From Hyphomicrobiales bacterium (GTDB lineage: Bacteria; Pseudomonadota; Alphaproteobacteria; Rhizobiales; Rhizobiaceae): a DNA stretch of 64,000 bases. Below, piece by piece: positions 1-10,838 of this stretch. Numbering within the stretch: the first letter of the stretch is position 1; every line of letters begins with the position of its first letter. Location: contig JAFKJU010000011.1 in NCBI GenBank assembly GCA_017305935.1, positions 62,001 through 126,000 of the forward strand, read 5' to 3'. The translations under genes and the position numbers were made by a program. Below the pieces are notes generated by a model. It did not search any database. It worked only from the letters and a program-made list of their open reading frames with translations, and had not been told where the DNA came from.

Positions 1-1926
<1,926 letters not shown>

Positions 1927-1948
1927 CGGCCCGCCATGGAGACGCCGC

Positions 1949-3910
1949 ATGGAGGATAGCTTCTCTCGTCAGGGTGGTGCCATCCTTTTCGACAGCGGCG
2001 TCGAATTCGCCGTCCGGTCTCCGCTGGCCACGCATGTGGATCTCTGCCTGTTTGACGGACAGGCGGAGGTGCGCCTGCCGATGGAGCGCGACGGCGATAT
2101 CCACCGCCTGTTCGTCGACGACCTGAAGCCTGGCGCCCGCTACGGTTTTCGCGCCGACGGCGTCTACGATCCCGACAAGGGTTTTTGGTTCGATCCGGGC
2201 AAGCTGCTGGTCGATCCCTATGCCACCGAACTCGACCGGCCCTTCCGCCATGATGCAAGGCTGAGCCAGTTTGGCACTGAGACCGCCGATCTCGTTCCGA
2301 AGGCCATCGTCCGCCGCCACAGGCCGGTGAAACGCCAGCCGCCTTTGTTCAGGAAGGGCGGTTTCATCTACGAAGTCGCGGTGCGCCCCTTCACCATGCT
2401 GCATCCTGAGGTGCCCGAGGCGCAACGCGGCACGGTCGCGGCCCTGGCCCATCCTGCTATCATCGCCCACCTGAAACGGCTCGGCGTCGATGCCGTCGAA
2501 CTGATGCCGATCACCGCCTGGATCGACGAACGCCATCTGCCGCCGCTTGGCCTGACCAATGGCTGGGGCTACAATCCCATCGCCTTCATGGCGCTCGATC
2601 CGCGTGTCGTGCCGGGCGGCGTCGCCGAACTGGCCGACACCGTCGCGGCGTTGCGCGCCGAGGGCATCGGCGTCATCCTCGACCTCGTCTTCAACCATAC
2701 CGGCGAAAGCGACCGCCACGGCGCGACCCTGTCGCTGCGCGGCCTCGACAATCTCACCGCCTATCGCCACCATCGCGGCGAGCCCGGCCATCTCGTCAAC
2801 GATACCGGCACCGGCAATACGGTCGCCTGCGACCATCCGCATATCCGTCAGATGATCGTCGAAAGCCTGCGCCATTTCGTGTTGCATGCCGGCGTCGACG
2901 GTTTTCGTTTCGACCTCGCCCCGGTCCTCGGCCGCACCGCCGACGGCTTCTCCCGCGACAGCGAGACGCTCGCCGCCATCCATGCCGACGAAGTGCTCTC
3001 CGACCGGGTGCTGATCGCCGAACCCTGGGATATTGGCCCGGGCGGCTACCAGCTCGGCAATTTCCCGCAAACCTTCCTCGAATGGAACGACCGCGCCCGC
3101 GACGACCTGCGCCGCTACTGGCGCGGCGATGCTCGCATGACCGGCGCTCTGGCGACGGCGCTGGCCGGTTCCTCGGATATTTTCCAGCGCGACGGCGCGA
3201 ACGAAACCCGCAGCGTCAATTTCATCGCCGCCCATGACGGTTTCACCCTGCACGACCTCGTCGCTTACGAACACAAGCATAACGAGGCCAATGGCGAGGA
3301 CAATCGCGACGGCCATGGCGAGAATTTTTCCTGGAACAACGGCGTCGAGGGCGAGACGGAAGGCGGCGCGGTACTCGCCGGCCGCCGCGCCGATCTCGCC
3401 GCCCTGCTCGGCACGCTGTTCGCGGCGCGCGGCACGGTGATGCTGACCGCCGGCGACGAGGGCGGCCGCAGCCAGGGCGGCAACAACAATGCCTATTGCC
3501 AGGACAATGCCATCACCTGGATCGACTGGTCGCGCCTCGACGACGGGCTGATCGCCCACACCGCCTTCCTCTCCGCTTTGCGAAAACGCTTCGACGGCCT
3601 GTCCGCCCAAAGCTTCTTCACCGGCGCGGACGGCGACGTCGTCTGGGCGACGGCTGGCGGGGAGCCGATGACGGTGGCCGACTGGGAGGACGAGCAGGGA
3701 GCAACGCTCGCCATGGTCATCCGCACGCCGGATCGTGAAACCGGCCGCGACACGCGGCTGGCAATCCTACTCAACCGCGCCCGTGAGGGCCGCCGCTTTC
3801 GCCTGCCGCCGTCCGGGCGCGGCTGGCGCCTGCTCTCCCCTGCCGCCGCCACGCCGGTCGAAACGGTCGATGCGGACGGGCGCAGCGTCCTCTTCTGCGT
3901 CGAACTTTAA
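1949..3910 (+). CDS. glgX: Glycogen debranching enzyme GlgX
   Basis: 653-residue GH13 isoamylase-type debranching enzyme that hydrolyses alpha-1,6 branches of glycogen trimmed by phosphorylase. An N-terminal CBM48-like domain (about residues 10-130) precedes the barrel. The catalytic nucleophile is Asp322 in GFRFDLAP and the acid/base Glu358 in LIAEPWD; LVFNHTGE and HDGFTLHD are other conserved GH13 strands. The ATG at 1949 is preceded by GGAGA and opens directly on the family N-terminus. It is the last recognised gene of the glycogen cluster. Confidence 0.93.
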   Translation: MEDSFSRQGGAILFDSGVEFAVRSPLATHVDLCLFDGQAEVRLPMERDGDIHRLFVDDLKPGARYGFRADGVYDPDKGFWFDPGKLLVDPYATELDRPFRHDARLSQFGTETADLVPKAIVRRHRPVKRQPPLFRKGGFIYEVAVRPFTMLHPEVPEAQRGTVAALAHPAIIAHLKRLGVDAVELMPITAWIDERHLPPLGLTNGWGYNPIAFMALDPRVVPGGVAELADTVAALRAEGIGVILDLVFNHTGESDRHGATLSLRGLDNLTAYRHHRGEPGHLVNDTGTGNTVACDHPHIRQMIVESLRHFVLHAGVDGFRFDLAPVLGRTADGFSRDSETLAAIHADEVLSDRVLIAEPWDIGPGGYQLGNFPQTFLEWNDRARDDLRRYWRGDARMTGALATALAGSSDIFQRDGANETRSVNFIAAHDGFTLHDLVAYEHKHNEANGEDNRDGHGENFSWNNGVEGETEGGAVLAGRRADLAALLGTLFAARGTVMLTAGDEGGRSQGGNNNAYCQDNAITWIDWSRLDDGLIAHTAFLSALRKRFDGLSAQSFFTGADGDVVWATAGGEPMTVADWEDEQGATLAMVIRTPDRETGRDTRLAILLNRAREGRRFRLPPSGRGWRLLSPAAATPVETVDADGRSVLFCVEL

Positions 3911-3939
3911 CCTCCCCTACCTGCGGATCGGTCCCCTGA

Positions 3940-4425
3940 ATGGCGTCTGAAATCTCCCTTGCCGATATACGCGGCATCGTCGGCACCGAAGTCGGCGTCT
4001 CCGGCTGGATCGTCGTCGACCAGGCCCGCATCGATCGTTTCGCCGATGCCACCGATGACCACCAGTTCATTCATTGCGATCCGGCGCGTGCCGCCGAAAC
4101 GCCGTTCGGCGGCACTATCGCCCATGGCTTTCTGACGCTGTCGCTGCTCTCCGCCCTCAGTTTCGACGGCGCGCCGCAGATTCGCGAACAAACCATGGGC
4201 ATCAATTACGGCTTCGACAGCGTGCGGTTCCTATCGCCGGTGAAGGTCGGCGCGCGGGTCCGCGGCCGTTTCCTGCTCGCCGAGGCCCGCTTTCGCGGCG
4301 CCCACATGCTGATGCTCACCTATGACGTCACGGTCGAGATCGAAAACGAGAAGAAACCGGCGCTCACCGCCCGCTGGATGACGATCATCCAGTTCGATCC
4401 CAGGGATCGGCCGGAAGGCAGCTGA
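3940..4425 (+). CDS. MaoC-family (R)-hydratase-like protein
   Basis: 161-residue hot-dog fold protein of the MaoC/NodN type. The hydratase-2 signature is present around residues 34-51, with Asp40 and His45 in the positions of the catalytic Asp/His pair (DATDDHQFIHCDP), followed by TIAHGFLTLSL. Such proteins hydrate trans-2-enoyl-CoA or related thioesters; the true substrate cannot be told from sequence. It starts 29 bases after glgX and is followed by a hairpin terminator, so it may be read through from the glycogen operon, although no functional link is evident. Confidence 0.85.
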   Translation: MASEISLADIRGIVGTEVGVSGWIVVDQARIDRFADATDDHQFIHCDPARAAETPFGGTIAHGFLTLSLLSALSFDGAPQIREQTMGINYGFDSVRFLSPVKVGARVRGRFLLAEARFRGAHMLMLTYDVTVEIENEKKPALTARWMTIIQFDPRDRPEGS

Positions 4426-4442
4426 TTTTTGGTCAGCAGGAA

Positions 4443-4472
4443 GCCCGCCTGCCTTTCGACAGGCGGGCCTTT
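4443..4472. terminator. Bidirectional hairpin terminator
   Basis: A 9-bp perfect stem (GCCCGCCTG at 4443-4451, CAGGCGGGC at 4460-4468) with an 8-base loop, followed by CTTTCCT on the plus strand. It lies between the convergent MaoC gene and the TRAP large-permease gene and can serve both. Confidence 0.8.
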
Positions 4473-4474
4473 CC

Positions 4475-6031
4475 TCATTGGATGACCGGTGGCTGGCTGA
4501 GGTCGACAGCCGGCTTGGCCGGTTGCGCCGTGGCCGGCTGCTGGCCGGGCACGCCTTCGGCAGGCCGGCTCCCGAGGCCCGGCAAGCCGCCCTTGCCGTC
4601 GCCGCCGAGCGGCGGCAGGCCGAAATTCGGCATCTGCGCGCCGCCGCCGTTCTCACCGAAGCCGGGCACGACGATGTTGATGGTGCTCGGATCGACCTTC
4701 GGACCATTGTCGAGCCAATGCGTTACTGATTCCGGCCAGAAGATCACCACCGCCACGAGGATGAGCTGCATGGCGAGCCAGGGCAAGGCGCCCATATAGA
4801 TGTCGGTGGTCTTGACCTCGCGCGGAGCGATGGAGCGCAGGTAGAACAGCGCGAAGCCGAAGGGCGGATGCATGAAACTGGTCTGCATGTTGATGCAGAT
4901 CAGCACGCCGAACCAGATGAGGTCGATGCCCAGCGATTGCGCCACCGGCGCCAGCATCGGGATAACGATGAAGGCGATCTCGAAGAAATCGAGGAAGAAG
5001 GCGAGCACGAAAATGAAGATGTTGACGAAGATCAGGAAACCGACCGGTCCGCCCGGCAGCCCCGTCAGCAGGTGCTCGATCCAGCGCGAGCCGTCCATGC
5101 CCTGGAAGACCAGCGAGAAGCAGGTGGAGCCGATGAGGATGAACACCACCATCGACGTGATGTGCATGGTCGAGCTCATGCCCTGGCGGATGAGCGGCCA
5201 GGTGAGACGGCGATGCAGGGCGGCGAGCACTATCGCGCCGACGACGCCGAGCGCGCCGGCTTCCGTCGGCGTCGCCAGCCCCATGAAGATGGTGCCGAGC
5301 ACGAGGAAGATCAGCACGATCGAAGGGACCATGCCGGCCAGCACCTTGAACAGCAGCTTGCCATCCAGCTTGCCGCGCACCTCCAGCGGCAGCGGCGGCA
5401 TGTCGTTGGGGCGCACCACCGACAGCACCATGATGAACAGGATGAAGATCGCCACCTGCAGGATCGACGGGCCGATGGCGCCGAGATACATGTCGCCGAC
5501 CGAGCGGCCGAGCTGGTCGGCCAGCACCACCAGCACCAGCGAGGGCGGGATGAGCTGGGTGATCGTGCCGGATGCGGCGATCACGCCGGTCGCCAGCCGT
5601 TTGTTGTAGCCATAGCGCAGCATGATCGGCAGCGAGATGACGCCCATGGTGATCACCGAGGCGGCGACCGTGCCGGTGATCGCCCCGAGGATGGCGCCGA
5701 CGACGATGACGGCGTAAGCGAGGCCGCCGGGGATCGCTCCGAACAGCTTGCCCGTGCCTTCCAGCAGATCCTCCGCCAGCCCGCAGCGCTCCAGGATGGC
5801 GCCCATGAAAGTGAAGAAGGGAATGGCGAGCAAGAGGTCGTTGGAGACGATGCCGAAGAAGCGATGCGGCAGCGCCAGCAGGAAGACCGGGTCGAAGTGC
5901 CCGGTGACAATTCCGACGATGCCGAAGAACAGGCCGACCGAGGCCAGCGAAAAGGCCACCGGAAATCCATAGAGCATGAAAACGATCAGCCCCAGGAACA
6001 TCAGCGGCGGCATGATACCGTAACTGAACAA
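4475..6031 (-). CDS. TRAP transporter large permease (DctM type)
   Basis: 518-residue, strongly hydrophobic integral inner-membrane protein of the TRAP DctM family (about 12 helices), the Na+-coupled translocating subunit for organic acids. Family features include the ITGTVAASVITMG and GTITQLIPPSLVLVVLADQ regions. I use TTG at 6031 because GGGAGGA lies at normal spacing before it; an ATG six codons later is too far from that site. The last about 62 residues (from residue 457) are an unusual Gly/Pro/Gln-rich hydrophilic tail not needed for the fold. The small permease gene lies 27 bases upstream; no binding protein is adjacent (see 14496-15602). Confidence 0.92.
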   Translation of the reverse strand: MFSYGIMPPLMFLGLIVFMLYGFPVAFSLASVGLFFGIVGIVTGHFDPVFLLALPHRFFGIVSNDLLLAIPFFTFMGAILERCGLAEDLLEGTGKLFGAIPGGLAYAVIVVGAILGAITGTVAASVITMGVISLPIMLRYGYNKRLATGVIAASGTITQLIPPSLVLVVLADQLGRSVGDMYLGAIGPSILQVAIFILFIMVLSVVRPNDMPPLPLEVRGKLDGKLLFKVLAGMVPSIVLIFLVLGTIFMGLATPTEAGALGVVGAIVLAALHRRLTWPLIRQGMSSTMHITSMVVFILIGSTCFSLVFQGMDGSRWIEHLLTGLPGGPVGFLIFVNIFIFVLAFFLDFFEIAFIVIPMLAPVAQSLGIDLIWFGVLICINMQTSFMHPPFGFALFYLRSIAPREVKTTDIYMGALPWLAMQLILVAVVIFWPESVTHWLDNGPKVDPSTINIVVPGFGENGGGAQMPNFGLPPLGGDGKGGLPGLGSRPAEGVPGQQPATAQPAKPAVDLSQPPVIQ

Positions 6032-6058
6032 AAGCGTAATCCTCCCGATCCGCCGAGT

Positions 6059-6598
6059 TTATTGCAGGGGTTTTTCGTATTTGGTGTCGAGGTCGATACG
6101 GCCCGAAAGCGCCGCGATCCGCTTGATCAGCTCCGAAAGCCCCTGCAGCGCCAGCAGCGCGAACCCCGCCACCAGCACCAGCTTGACCGGCCAGCGGATG
6201 AGGCCGCCGGCATTCGAGGACATCTCGCCCTGCACATAGGAGGTGTGGAAAACCGGCCAGCACAGCCAGGCAAGATAGACGCAGGCCGGCAGCAGGAAGA
6301 AGACGATGCCGATCACATCCACCCACAGCCGCGCGCGGGCCGAGATCGCCCCGTAGATGAGATCGACGCGCACATGCTCGTTCATGCGCAGCGTATGCGA
6401 GGCCCCCATCATGACGATGAAGGCGAAGAGATACCACTGGATCTCCAGCCAGGCATTGGAGCTGTAGCTGAAGACATAGCGGATCGATGCGTTGGCCGCG
6501 CTGATCAGGCAGCAGATGAGAACGGCGTATTCGCACAGAGTGCCGATGGATTTGCTGAAGGCGTCTATCCCGCCACTGAATCGAAGCAGTGCCGTCAC
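6059..6598 (-). CDS. TRAP transporter small permease (DctQ type)
   Basis: 179-residue four-helix membrane protein of the DctQ family, which partners the large permease. Family-typical segments are YLFAFIVMMGASHTLRMNEHV and RVDLIYG. The start is set by GTG at 6598, which has AAGGAGGA five bases upstream; a longer reading beginning at 6763 would translate through an intergenic repeat and is rejected. The large permease follows after 27 bases, so the two form one transcription unit. Confidence 0.88.
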   Translation of the reverse strand: MTALLRFSGGIDAFSKSIGTLCEYAVLICCLISAANASIRYVFSYSSNAWLEIQWYLFAFIVMMGASHTLRMNEHVRVDLIYGAISARARLWVDVIGIVFFLLPACVYLAWLCWPVFHTSYVQGEMSSNAGGLIRWPVKLVLVAGFALLALQGLSELIKRIAALSGRIDLDTKYEKPLQ

Positions 6599-6711
6599 CT
6601 TGTCCTCCTTCCCCTTTATCGCGGCCGGCTGACAAGACCGGTCGCCCTTTATGGTTCGGAATGCGGGGGCGAACGATTCGCCGCCTTTCCCGTCATTCTC
6701 CCTGCAATGCA

Positions 6712-6770
6712 TAAAGCATTTCCAGGAAAAGTGCGTAGCGGTTTTCCATACGGACATGCGCAAAACAGAA
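6712..6770 (+). repeat. Rhizobial intergenic palindromic repeat, copy A
   Basis: Starts TAAAGCATTTCCAGG and continues through AAAAGTGCGTAGCGGTTTTCC to a degenerate right end (CGGACATGCG then an A-rich run). The same modules recur at 14449-14500 (opposite orientation), 31530-31574, 34988-35038 and 38758-38862. It lies between the divergent dctQ-type gene and the small membrane protein gene at 6890. Confidence 0.75.
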
Positions 6771-6889
6771 AGGGCGAAACGATGCCCCTGACAATGCTGT
6801 CACCACGCGCGAGACGCGAAAGCCATGGAACCAAAACGCGACTTTTGCATTGATATGGCGTGGGTTGTTTTTTAACGGGAGAGGTTTCC

Positions 6890-7141
6890 ATGCAAGACGC
6901 ACAGGTCGGTTGGATCGCAGCGATCATCATCGGCGGCATTGCCGGTTGGCTGGCGGAAAGATTCATGAACAGCAATATGGGCGTGCTCATGAACATCCTG
7001 CTCGGCATTGTCGGCGCCATCGTCGCCAATGCTCTCTTGTCGGTATTCGGCATCGTGCTCGGCGGGTGGATCGGCTATCTGATCGCCGGCTTCATCGGCG
7101 CCTGCATCCTCATTGCCATCGGCAGGGCTTTCCGACGATAA
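6890..7141 (+). CDS. GlsB/YeaQ/YmgE (transglycosylase-associated) small membrane protein
   Basis: 83-residue hydrophobic protein with three predicted helices and the Gly-rich pattern (GGIAGWLAERFM, GWIGYLIAGFIGA) of the transglycosylase-associated protein family. Members are small inner-membrane stress-linked proteins with no known enzymatic role. The ATG at 6890 is preceded by GGGAGAGG. A hairpin terminator follows at 7168, so it appears monocistronic. Confidence 0.85.
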   Translation: MQDAQVGWIAAIIIGGIAGWLAERFMNSNMGVLMNILLGIVGAIVANALLSVFGIVLGGWIGYLIAGFIGACILIAIGRAFRR

Positions 7142-7167
7142 GCCCACACCAATTTCATCATGCCTTG

Positions 7168-7206
7168 AAAAGCGCGACCGGACATCTCCGATTGCGCTTT
7201 TCCTTT
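7168..7206 (+). terminator. Hairpin terminator
   Basis: AAAAGCGC (7168-7175) pairs with GCGCTTTT (7194-7201), and the T-rich run CCTTTG follows. It ends the small membrane protein gene. Confidence 0.7.
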
Positions 7207-7319
7207 GTATTGTGTAGGGCTTGATCTACGAGAAGCCGCCTGCAAACGGGCGGCGATTCTGGCCATATTCAGGCGGCGAGGCCGAGGGGGCGCGCCGCCC
7301 CGCAAGGAGATCGTAGACG

Positions 7320-7544
7320 ATGAGCGAGCATCATACCGGACCGGTCGAGACCGGCGCGCCGATGAACTATTCGGAACATGAGAAGACCTATGACCTTTTC
7401 GTGCACGGCGCCAAATATGGCACAATGATCCTCGTGGTGCTGCTGATCGCCATGGCCGCCGGTTTCTTTACGGCAGCCGGCTTCTTCGGCGGGCTGGTGC
7501 TGTTCGTCATCCTGACCATCGCCGGTTTTGTGCTGCTGAAATAA
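7320..7544 (+). CDS. aa3-type cytochrome c oxidase subunit IV
   Basis: 74-residue protein with the alphaproteobacterial subunit IV signature EHEKTYDLFVHGAKYGT followed by two short hydrophobic helices. It is an accessory membrane subunit of the aa3 terminal oxidase; the catalytic subunits are not in the window, so it is encoded apart from them, as is common in this group. AAGGAG at 7304-7309 supports the start. A strong terminator follows. Confidence 0.85.
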   Translation: MSEHHTGPVETGAPMNYSEHEKTYDLFVHGAKYGTMILVVLLIAMAAGFFTAAGFFGGLVLFVILTIAGFVLLK

Positions 7545-7567
7545 GCGCCGATTTCGTTGATTGCCTG

Positions 7568-7600
7568 AAAGGCCATGGCAGGCGTCTGCCATGGCCTTTT
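7568..7600 (+). terminator. Hairpin terminator
   Basis: Long stem: AAAGGCCATGGCA at 7568-7580 pairs with TGCCATGGCCTTT at 7587-7599, with a 6-base loop and a T run. It terminates the oxidase subunit IV gene. Confidence 0.85.
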
Positions 7601-7620
7601 CGTTGCGCCTGTTCAAAGCA

Positions 7621-7653
7621 AAACCGCCGCCGTGAGGGCCACGACGGCGGTTT
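7621..7653 (-). terminator. Hairpin terminator of the TPR lipoprotein gene
   Basis: AAACCGCCG (7621-7629) pairs with CGGCGGTTT (7645-7653). Read on the minus strand it lies just after the stop of the TPR gene and is followed by TTGCTTT. Confidence 0.65.
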
Positions 7654-7678
7654 GCGACAGGCTTCGATTGTCGAAGGC

Positions 7679-8551
7679 TCAGCTCGCGCCGCGGGTGCGG
7701 GCCAGTCCGTCCTTGGCGGGCGTATATTTCGGGTCGAGCTGCAGGGCGTGCGAATAGGATTTCCTGGCGCGCGCCATATCGCCGCGCCGCTCATAGACCA
7801 GCGCCTGGTTGGCCCAGGATTCGGCATTGCTGCCGTTCAGCTCGATGGCGTGGTTGAAGTCGGCAAAGGCGTTGTCGTCGTCGTTCAGCGCGATGTAGGA
7901 AATGCCGCGGCCGTTGTAGGGCTCGGGCGAATTCGGCGACAGCGAAATCGCCTTGGCGAAATCCTCGATCGCCTTGGCGTGGTCCCCGCGCTTCTGGTAG
8001 ATCAGGCCGCGATTGTGATAGGCGCGCCCATCCGTCGTATCGAGTTGGATCGCACGATTGAAATCGTTGAAGGCCTCGTCGATGCGGCCGGCCTGGCGAT
8101 AGAGATTGCCGCGGCCGATATAGGCGACATCGTACTTCGGGTTGATCTGCAGCGCCATATTGTAATCGGCGGCCGCTTCCGCCTGCTTGCCCATGTTGCG
8201 ATAGACCAGCGCCCGGTTGGCATAGGCCTGGTAGAATTTCGGGTTCATCTGCAGCGCGCGGCTGAAATCGTCGAGAGCGCGCTTGAACTGACCCGCCCGA
8301 CCATAGGCGGAGCCACGGACATTATAGCCTTCCGGATCGGTCGGATTGCTGTTGATGACCGAGGACAGCGAGGCGATGTTCTGCTCCGAGCCCTGTTCGC
8401 GGTCGACCTTGATCATGTCGTCCGTCGAGGCCGTCTGGCAGCCGGAAAGCGCCAGGGCGGTCGCAAGCGTCATCGCCGCTGCGGGAACGAGCCGCGCGAT
8501 GGACAAACGGAATGCGCCGGCGGTCGGGAGAGAAGCAGGTGTGGTGATCAT
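7679..8551 (-). CDS. TPR-repeat lipoprotein (NlpI-like)
   Basis: 290 residues. An N-terminal signal ends in the lipobox LSGC with Cys38 as the lipidation site, followed by about six consecutive tetratricopeptide repeats from roughly residue 66 to 285 (for example AYANRALVYRNMGKQAEAAADYN). This organisation matches the NlpI-type scaffold lipoproteins found in rhizobia; the partner proteins are unknown. The assigned start gives a complete signal peptide, though the ribosome-binding site is weak and a later Met27 cannot be excluded. A terminator lies directly downstream. Confidence 0.85.
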   Translation of the reverse strand: MITTPASLPTAGAFRLSIARLVPAAAMTLATALALSGCQTASTDDMIKVDREQGSEQNIASLSSVINSNPTDPEGYNVRGSAYGRAGQFKRALDDFSRALQMNPKFYQAYANRALVYRNMGKQAEAAADYNMALQINPKYDVAYIGRGNLYRQAGRIDEAFNDFNRAIQLDTTDGRAYHNRGLIYQKRGDHAKAIEDFAKAISLSPNSPEPYNGRGISYIALNDDDNAFADFNHAIELNGSNAESWANQALVYERRGDMARARKSYSHALQLDPKYTPAKDGLARTRGAS

Positions 8552-8688
8552 GTCAGCCCATCGTCAGGCTCGCGTCACAGGCGGCTCAACGCCGTCTCGT
8601 CCTCCGCGCGAGGGGAATCAAAAAAGCGGCGGCGACATCAGCCGCCCCCGCCATTCATGCGAATTGATTACGTCGAAATGACGACCGA

Positions 8689-8919
8689 TCACCGAGCAGC
8701 CGGGCGGCCAGTGGCGATGAGGCCTTCGCGCTGGGCGCGCTTGCGTGCCAGCTTGCGGACGCGGCGAACGGCTTCGGCCTTTTCGCGGGCGCGCTTCTGG
8801 GAGGGCTTCTCGTAGTAGTCCCGCATCTTCATTTCGCGGAAAATGCCTTCGCGCTGCATTTTCTTCTTCAGGGCGCGGAGCGCCTGGTCGACATTGTTAT
8901 CGCGGACAAGTACCTGCAC
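8689..8919 (-). CDS. rpsU: 30S ribosomal protein S21
   Basis: 76-residue, highly basic protein beginning [20 protein letters not shown], the characteristic S21 N-terminus, with the Arg/Lys-rich tail [17 protein letters not shown]21 joins the small subunit and helps initiation. The start is GTG at 8919 with AAAGGAA upstream; a longer frame reading upstream is not S21-like and is rejected. Confidence 0.95.
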   Translation of the reverse strand: MQVLVRDNNVDQALRALKKKMQREGIFREMKMRDYYEKPSQKRAREKAEAVRRVRKLARKRAQREGLIATGRPAAR

Positions 8920-9231
8920 GTGAAATCCCGTTCCTTTGGTTTGGTTGATGCCGACGCCACAGTCAGGGATTGGGGCGAAGAGGCAATAAACATAACGTTC
9001 GCACAAGCCGGAGCCGCGCGATTGGTTGAGCGGAGTATCAGATCGCTCCGGGAAAGTCCAGCCGTCCCATATCGTTCGCGCCGAAAAAACCGACCTCATG
9101 CCTTTTTGCGTCATTCGTGTCGAAAGCCTGGGGCGTATGCGTCGCAAAACAGCCGTTGTGTCGCGCGCGGATTTGCGATTTCTTGGCCCATCTTTTTCGG
9201 AACGGCCTCACTCACAGGAGTTGAAACGCCA
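8920..9231. other. 312-bp intergenic region between divergent rpsU and soxB
   Basis: No convincing gene. It must carry the rpsU promoter (minus) and the sox promoter (plus). The only notable structure is an inverted repeat, TCGCAAA at 9142-9148 and TTTGCGA at 9172-9178, about 55 bases before soxB, which could be a regulator site. An AGGAG at 9216-9220 is the likely soxB ribosome-binding site. Confidence 0.5.
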
Positions 9232-10485
9232 ATGCAAAAATATTCGATTTTTGCCGTCGTCCGCGAGGCGATGCGCGGAAACAAGGGCTGGAAGGCGCAA
9301 TGGACCTCGCCCGAGCCGCGCAAGGAATACGACGTCATCATCATCGGCGGCGGCGGCCACGGTCTGGGGGCCGCTTATTATCTCGCCAAGGAGCACGGCA
9401 TCACCAATGTCGCAGTGCTGGAAAAAGGCTGGATCGGCGGCGGCAATACCGGCCGCAACACCACCATCATCCGTTCGAATTACCTCTACGAAGAGAGCAT
9501 GGACATCTACGAACATGCGCTCAAGCTGTGGGAGGGCCTGAGCCAGGATCTGAACTACAACGTCATGTATTCGCCGCGGGGCGTGATGATGCTGTCGCAT
9601 TCGGTCCATGACCAGCAGTCGTTCAAGCGCCACGTCAACGCCAACCGCCTCTACGGCATCGACAACGAATGGATGACGCCGGAGCAGGCCAAGGCCTATT
9701 GCCCGCCGCTCGACATTTCCAAGTCGGCGCGCTATCCGATCAATGGCGCTGCCCTGCAGCGGCGCGGCGGCACCGCCCGCCACGACGCCGTCGCCTGGGG
9801 TTATGCCCGTGGCGCGTCGGATCGCGGCGTCCATATCATCCAGAACTGCGAAGTCACCGGCATCCGCCGCGGCCCCGATGGCGCCGTCCTCGGCGTCGAG
9901 ACCAATCGCGGCTTCATCGGCGCCAAGAAGATCGGGGTTTCGGCCGCCGGCCATACCTCCGTGGTCATGAACATGGCCGACGTGCGCGTGCCGCTGCAAT
10001 CGAGCCCCTTGCAGGCGCTGGTGTCCGAACCGCTGAAGCCGATCTTCCCCTGCGTGGTCATGTCGAACACGGTGCATGCCTATATCTCGCAGTCGGACAA
10101 GGGCGAACTGGTCATCGGTGCGGGCACCGACCAGTACAATTCCTATTCCCAGACCGGCGGCATCCAGATCATCACCCACACGCTGGACGCCATCTGCGAA
10201 TTGTTCCCGATGTTCCGCCGCGTCAAGATGATGCGTCAATGGGGCGGCATCGTCGACAACACGCCTGACCGTTCCGCCATCCAGGGCGTGACGCCGGTAA
10301 AAAACCTGTTCGTCAATTGCGGCTGGGGCACCGGCGGCTTCAAGGCGACGCCGGGTTCGGCGCATCTCTTCGCGCATCTGATCGCCCGCGGCGAGCCACA
10401 CCGGCTGGCGGCCGGCCTGACGCTCGACCGCTTCCGCACCGGACGCCTGATCGACGAAGCCGCCGCCGCGGCCGTGGCGCATTGA
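9232..10485 (+). CDS. soxB: Sarcosine oxidase subunit beta
   Basis: 417-residue FAD-dependent subunit of the heterotetrameric sarcosine oxidase, which oxidatively demethylates sarcosine to glycine and passes the one-carbon unit to tetrahydrofolate. The dinucleotide-binding motif IIGGGGHGLG lies at residues 37-46. His184 in GGTARHDAVAWG corresponds to the region carrying the covalent FMN in characterised enzymes (inferred). The ATG at 9232 gives the family N-terminus. It is first in the soxBDAG operon, with soxD starting 11 bases downstream. Confidence 0.93.
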   Translation: MQKYSIFAVVREAMRGNKGWKAQWTSPEPRKEYDVIIIGGGGHGLGAAYYLAKEHGITNVAVLEKGWIGGGNTGRNTTIIRSNYLYEESMDIYEHALKLWEGLSQDLNYNVMYSPRGVMMLSHSVHDQQSFKRHVNANRLYGIDNEWMTPEQAKAYCPPLDISKSARYPINGAALQRRGGTARHDAVAWGYARGASDRGVHIIQNCEVTGIRRGPDGAVLGVETNRGFIGAKKIGVSAAGHTSVVMNMADVRVPLQSSPLQALVSEPLKPIFPCVVMSNTVHAYISQSDKGELVIGAGTDQYNSYSQTGGIQIITHTLDAICELFPMFRRVKMMRQWGGIVDNTPDRSAIQGVTPVKNLFVNCGWGTGGFKATPGSAHLFAHLIARGEPHRLAAGLTLDRFRTGRLIDEAAAAAVAH

Positions 10486-10496
10486 GGGATTTCGAC

Positions 10497-10838
10497 ATGC
10501 TGCTCATCCATTGCCCCTATTGTGGTGAAGACCGCTCCGAACTGGAGTTCCGCGGCGCCGGCGACGCGCATATCGCGCGCCCGACCAACATGGCCGACAT
10601 TTCCGACGCGGAATTCGAGGCCTTCTTCTTCCTTCGCCAGAACCCGAAGGGAATCATCTACGAGCGCTGGCGCCATATCCATGGCTGCGGCCGCTTCTTC
10701 AATGCGGTCCGCGACACCGTCAGCGACCGGTTCATCAAGACCTACAAGGCAGGCGAGCCGAAGCCGGATATAAATGCCGCGCCGGCCACCGACGCCAAGG
10801 TCGAGACCTACGAGGCCCTGGAAGGAGACGCCCGATGA
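10497..10838 (+). CDS. soxD: Sarcosine oxidase subunit delta
   Basis: 113-residue zinc-binding small subunit of heterotetrameric sarcosine oxidase. It begins MLLIHCPYCGEDRSELEF; Cys6 and Cys9, with His60/His62 and Cys64 in RWRHIHGCGRFFN, form the expected zinc site. Its stop overlaps the soxA start by 4 bases (ATGA at 10835-10838), which indicates translational coupling. Confidence 0.93.
   Translation: MLLIHCPYCGEDRSELEFRGAGDAHIARPTNMADISDAEFEAFFFLRQNPKGIIYERWRHIHGCGRFFNAVRDTVSDRFIKTYKAGEPKPDINAAPATDAKVETYEALEGDAR

Noticed and set aside
6599-6763. Longer N-terminus for the TRAP small permease
   Set aside because: The added residues are translated from an intergenic repeat, and a GTG with AAGGAGGA at ideal spacing gives the family start.
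4868-6853. A 661-codon plus-strand frame opposite the TRAP permease genes
   Set aside because: The product is almost all Asp, Glu, His, Gln and Arg, the typical antisense image of membrane-protein codons, and it runs through repeat copy A.
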